Shown here: positions 60,779 to 64,000 of the stretch, in pieces
Position numbering within the stretch: position 1 is the first letter of the stretch
Layout of the letters: every line of letters starts with the position of its first letter
Assembly: GCF_016894245.1 (NCBI RefSeq)
Contig: NZ_CP069792.1
Coordinates: forward strand, 868,001 to 932,000
Reading direction: 5' to 3'
Source: Corynebacterium kroppenstedtii
GTDB taxonomy: Bacteria; Actinomycetota; Actinomycetes; Mycobacteriales; Mycobacteriaceae
Length of the DNA: 64,000 nt
The notes under the pieces: model-generated
The model's input: the letters and a program-made list of their open reading frames with translations, nothing else
What the model was told of the DNA's origin: nothing
Databases searched by the model: none
Program-made: the position numbers and the translations under genes

Positions 60779-63196
60779 TCACCCCAGCGATTCCAATCCT
60801 CGGAGCACCCGCACAGCGCCGGCTTTATCCAGAGGCTCGTTTCCATTCCCGCATTTGGGCGACTGGACGCAGGAAGGACACCCGTTTTCACACTCGCAAT
60901 GGGCGACAGCCTCCGCCGTTGCTGTAATCCACTCATGGAACCGTCGGTACCCGCACTCGGCGAAACCAGCCCCGCCCGGGTACCCGTCATACACGAACAC
61001 TGTCGGCAAACCGGTGTCTTGATGTAGCGCAGTGGACACGCCACCGATGTCCCACCGGTCGCACGTCGCGATCAAAGGCAACATTCCGATGGCAGCGTGT
61101 TCGGCGGCATGCAATGACCCCGGCCAGTCCCGTTCCTCCACGCCCCACCGCCGAAGTGTGGATGGCTCCACCGTGTACGCAACAGCCGTCGTCGTCAAGG
61201 TTTGTTCAGGCAGATCAAGAGATACGACATCGAGGACCTCGCCACTGGGCATCCGTCGCCTGTAGTCGACAACCTGATGCGTGACCTCAACGTTCACATG
61301 AGCCAACCACACTCCATCACCCAACTCGTGGGAAGAAAGAGTAGAAAGAACGCGAATGTCAGTGTTCTCTCGAGCCCAGGTTGTCCACGCGGGAGCCTCG
61401 CGGTGAACCAGGGCCAGCCCATCGTCCACGCTCAGGTCATCGACGACATAACTGTCGCCCTGGTGCAAATACACAGCGCCGGTGTGCGTCTGGCTCATGG
61501 CCCGGCCCTGATCGATCACGCCCACCAGCCGCCCGGTATCGCCCTCCACAATGGCGACGTCACCCCCATCGTCGCCGCGGATACTCACCACTGCATGCGC
61601 GTTCACCGGCGAAATATCGGGAGGAAGGAGAGCACCCAAACCCACTGCCCCAACCTCTCGGGCGTCAAACTCATCCGGCGCGCTCAACGCCTCAATCGGC
61701 CTCTCCACCGCAAACCAGCCACGCCGCCGCCGGCGCAACAGGCCAGCGTCGCACAAATACTCGGCGCTCGACCAGGCACCCCACTGATCAATCTCCTCAT
61801 CGGTCAGCGGACGTTCCACCGCCGCGCAATACAAATGAGGCACCATCACATACGGATTGTGCGGGTTAAACACCGTTTGCTCCACCGGCGACCCCAACAA
61901 CACCTCAGGGTGATGAACAAGATACGTATCCATCGGCTCATCGCGGGCGATCAGCGTGACCAGCGACCCCTGCCCGCGCCGCCCAGCACGCCCCGCCTGC
62001 TGCCAAAACGACGCAATCGTCCCCGGATAACCGCAAGCCACAACGGAATCCAAGCCACCAATGTCCACCCCGAGCTCCAAGGCATTGGTGGTCGCCACCC
62101 CCAGCAGCTTTCCATTGTCCAAATCGTGTTCCAGCTTCCTGCGGTCCTCCGCGAGGTAGCCAGCACGATAAGCAGCTATCCTCGCACCATCCTCGGGGCG
62201 TCCCAACCGCCCCAGTGCCTCCGCCGCCCGGGCAGCGACCGTCTCAGCCGATCGACGCGACCGCACAAATGTCAAGGTTCGCGCACCCTGCGCAACAAGA
62301 TTCGCCATCACGTCGGCAGCCTCTTGCGTTGCGGGTTTGCGCACAGGCGCCCCATGCTCACCCTCTATGTCGGGAAGGAAACTCGGCTCCCACAACACCA
62401 CCGTCCGCTCTCCGGCGGGAGAAGCGTCGTCAGTGACCTCCACGAAATCATCAGCACCATGACCACACAGCCGAGACGCATGAACCGCAGGACGCGACGC
62501 CGTCGCACTCGCCATCACAAACACCGGAGAAGCGCCATACGCCCTGGCCAGACGGTCAAGACGTCGCAAAACAAGAGAAACATGGGCGCCAAACATACCG
62601 CGGTACGCATGACACTCATCCACAACGATGTACCGTAGGTTGCGCAACAATCGCCCCCACCGCGCATGTGCACCCAGCACCGACAGCTGCACCATATCCG
62701 GGTTGGTGAAAACCCACTGCACACTATCCCGAATAGCGCGCCGGGCCTCCGGCGGTGTGTCACCGTCGTAGCCACCGATACTGACACCCCGCAGCGAACC
62801 AACTTCACGCGTCATCTCCGCCACATGAGCCAATTGGTCATTCGCCAGTGCCTTCGTCGGGGTCAAATATAGGGCGGTCGCGTTCTTCTTCTCAGCAAGA
62901 GTGGTCAGAATCGGCATCTGGTAACCCAGAGACTTTCCCGACGAGGTTCCCGTCGCCACTACCGTGTCATGCCCCTCCCACAGAGCATTGGCGACGCGCA
63001 CCTGGTGGGCCCACGGCCGCGCAATGCCCTGGTCAACGAGGTGGTCGCGGAAATCCCGGGGTAGCCACGACGGCCAATCCCCATGCCGGCCCTTACGTGC
63101 CGGAAGAGTCTCGGTGTGAAGGATTTCGGAGCGAGGAAACGTTGTGCGGATACTCTCCAGGAGCTCCTCGCCGAAATTATTGGGGTGTGCTACCAC
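60779..63196 (-). CDS. DEAD/DEAH-box helicase of the YprA/Rv3649 type
   Basis: An 805-residue helicase. Motif I is ATGTSSGKS (Lys88), motif II is VDECHAYRG, motif VI is QQAGRAGRRGQG, and the C-terminal DUF1998 domain has the zinc site CECENGCPSCVQSPKCG. It matches Rv3649. Members are linked to DNA repair. Starts at GTG 63196, nine bases after the cutinase-like gene ends; the two may be in one operon. Antisense open frames here are shadows. Confidence 0.93.
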   Translation of the reverse strand: MVAHPNNFGEELLESIRTTFPRSEILHTETLPARKGRHGDWPSWLPRDFRDHLVDQGIARPWAHQVRVANALWEGHDTVVATGTSSGKSLGYQMPILTTLAEKKNATALYLTPTKALANDQLAHVAEMTREVGSLRGVSIGGYDGDTPPEARRAIRDSVQWVFTNPDMVQLSVLGAHARWGRLLRNLRYIVVDECHAYRGMFGAHVSLVLRRLDRLARAYGASPVFVMASATASRPAVHASRLCGHGADDFVEVTDDASPAGERTVVLWEPSFLPDIEGEHGAPVRKPATQEAADVMANLVAQGARTLTFVRSRRSAETVAARAAEALGRLGRPEDGARIAAYRAGYLAEDRRKLEHDLDNGKLLGVATTNALELGVDIGGLDSVVACGYPGTIASFWQQAGRAGRRGQGSLVTLIARDEPMDTYLVHHPEVLLGSPVEQTVFNPHNPYVMVPHLYCAAVERPLTDEEIDQWGAWSSAEYLCDAGLLRRRRRGWFAVERPIEALSAPDEFDAREVGAVGLGALLPPDISPVNAHAVVSIRGDDGGDVAIVEGDTGRLVGVIDQGRAMSQTHTGAVYLHQGDSYVVDDLSVDDGLALVHREAPAWTTWARENTDIRVLSTLSSHELGDGVWLAHVNVEVTHQVVDYRRRMPSGEVLDVVSLDLPEQTLTTTAVAYTVEPSTLRRWGVEERDWPGSLHAAEHAAIGMLPLIATCDRWDIGGVSTALHQDTGLPTVFVYDGYPGGAGFAECGYRRFHEWITATAEAVAHCECENGCPSCVQSPKCGNGNEPLDKAGAVRVLRGLESLG

Positions 63197-63205
63197 TTTT
63201 GTGCG

Positions 63206-64000
63206 CTATGCCTCGTGCTGTTTGATGAAGCCAATGGCAGGAATTAGGTTGTGCGGGAAATAGTAGTTGTAGGCATGGACCGATCCGCCTTCCCTGCGGC
63301 TGGATTCCTGGGCGATAACGTTGGAAATCGTCGGAGGATCAAGTTTAGAAACGATCGCTGGAATATCTATCTGTCCTCTGAGCAGGGCGACGTCGGCTGC
63401 TTGGTCGCCGAGAACGTGGTGGAGTAATTCAGGTGCTGATGCTGACGTATCGCACGCGAAGTCCTTGGCATCACAGATTTCCATGACTTTGCTTGATTGG
63501 TCGCCATAATCTAGTGGCTTGAAAAGAGGTTTGTCGTCTAGCGGAGCGGTTCCAATGTTAGTAACCCCATGAGTTTGTCGAACGGGGTTACCTTGCATGA
63601 CTGAGGACCCAAGCTGTTCTTTGCTAATGGGGCCATTCCCCTGCGCAATGGAATTGACGAGGTGAGCAGCAACATCGGCCCCCTCAGAATATCCGTAGAA
63701 ATGGAAGCGCGTGTGCGGGCATTGGGAGTCAATTTTTTTAATAAGCTTCTTCGCCTGCGATATTCCGCTATCTCGCGTTTCCCGGTAAGTCTCCAGATTG
63801 GTGGTTAAGACGGAATCGTAGGGCAGCGTATACACCTTGTTATTCGCATGTGATAGCCCGAAATACTGCGGAATATCCGTGTAATGAGGAAGCTCTGCCG
63901 GATACAGGCTGGAGTTTGAACCCATGGGCGCCATGTAGATAGTTGCGTTCGCGGGACATGAATTCGACAGCGAGGTCGGGAGGGTGGGCTGAGCAGCTGC
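63206..64000 (-). CDS. cutinase-like esterase (Culp family), 5' end outside window
   Basis: 264 codons of a secreted esterase; the signal peptide would lie beyond the right edge. Visible features: N-terminal SCPANATIYMAPMGS, the nucleophile YGYSEGAD, cysteine pairs (IDSQCPH; EICDAKDFACD) typical of cutinases, and the His in LLHHVLG. Mycobacterial cutinase-like proteins cleave lipid esters. It may be co-transcribed with the helicase. Confidence 0.85.
   Translation of the reverse strand, partial: AAAQPTLPTSLSNSCPANATIYMAPMGSNSSLYPAELPHYTDIPQYFGLSHANNKVYTLPYDSVLTTNLETYRETRDSGISQAKKLIKKIDSQCPHTRFHFYGYSEGADVAAHLVNSIAQGNGPISKEQLGSSVMQGNPVRQTHGVTNIGTAPLDDKPLFKPLDYGDQSSKVMEICDAKDFACDTSASAPELLHHVLGDQAADVALLRGQIDIPAIVSKLDPPTISNVIAQESSRREGGSVHAYNYYFPHNLIPAIGFIKQHEA

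Noticed and set aside
61202-62638. 478-codon frame antisense to the helicase
   Set aside because: Shadow frame; the helicase motifs on the other strand are complete.

Overview
The window is chromosomal DNA from a Corynebacterium-type member of the Mycobacteriales. Evidence for this: an arabinogalactan-building set (GlfT1 and the Wzm/Wzt exporter), a GlxR-type Crp regulator, WhiB, PonA2-type PBP, MarP, a cutinase-like esterase, a six-gene Mrp antiporter with MrpA and MrpB fused, many GTG starts, apparent leaderless mRNAs, and gene order matching two Mycobacterium tuberculosis blocks (Rv3777-Rv3783 and Rv3649-Rv3683, both recalled from knowledge, not searched). I cannot assign a species.

Layout. 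1-3.2 kb: two tandem dienelactone-hydrolase-like genes and an SDR, divergent from an MmyB-type regulator. 3.3-5.9 kb: two acidic proteins of unknown function and a GtrA membrane protein. 5.9-7.4 kb: a TIGR01777 epimerase. 7.5-10.9 kb: a copper detoxification operon (CopZ-like chaperone, CopA ATPase, CsoR) behind three CsoR-like palindromes. 10.9-14.8 kb: efeUOB iron uptake. 14.9-20.4 kb: glfT1, wzt, wzm, a class-V aminotransferase relative that appears to lack the PLP lysine, and a quinone oxidoreductase. 20.5-23.9 kb: two architecturally paralogous membrane proteins followed by an overlapping SxxK serine-hydrolase lipoprotein. 24.1-26.4 kb: tRNA-Ser(UGA) followed by a small accessory segment with an Abi_2 gene remnant and orphan small genes. 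26.5-33.9 kb: a secreted protein and the mrpACDEFG operon. 34.4-41.2 kb: a zinc-type CDF exporter, secretory lipase, ClC channel, aldo/keto reductase, DUF4442 protein and an MhuD-like haem monooxygenase; tRNA-Pro(CGG) follows.

41.4-63.2 kb is a conserved cell-envelope and regulation block: metallophosphoesterase, YqeY, PonA2, WhiB, a DUF4177-like protein, RidA, an MBL hydrolase, GlxR, a 47-residue membrane protein, Nth, a thioredoxin-like protein, CoA-type NUDIX, MarP, an alpha/beta hydrolase, a holin-like protein, a probable 6C small RNA, the Tad/Flp pilus cluster (ssd, tadA, tadB, tadC, flp, tadE, TadE-like) and a DEAD/DEAH helicase. A cutinase-like gene runs off the right edge.

Unusual items worth attention: the 20.5-23.9 kb trio; the apparently lysine-less PLP-fold protein; several tandem duplications spanning or abutting stop codons; a short inverted-repeat element present twice; a Flp pilin with an approximately 90-residue leader; and operator-like palindromes near 45.6 and 49.15 kb. 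No CRISPR array, insertion sequence or rRNA was seen.
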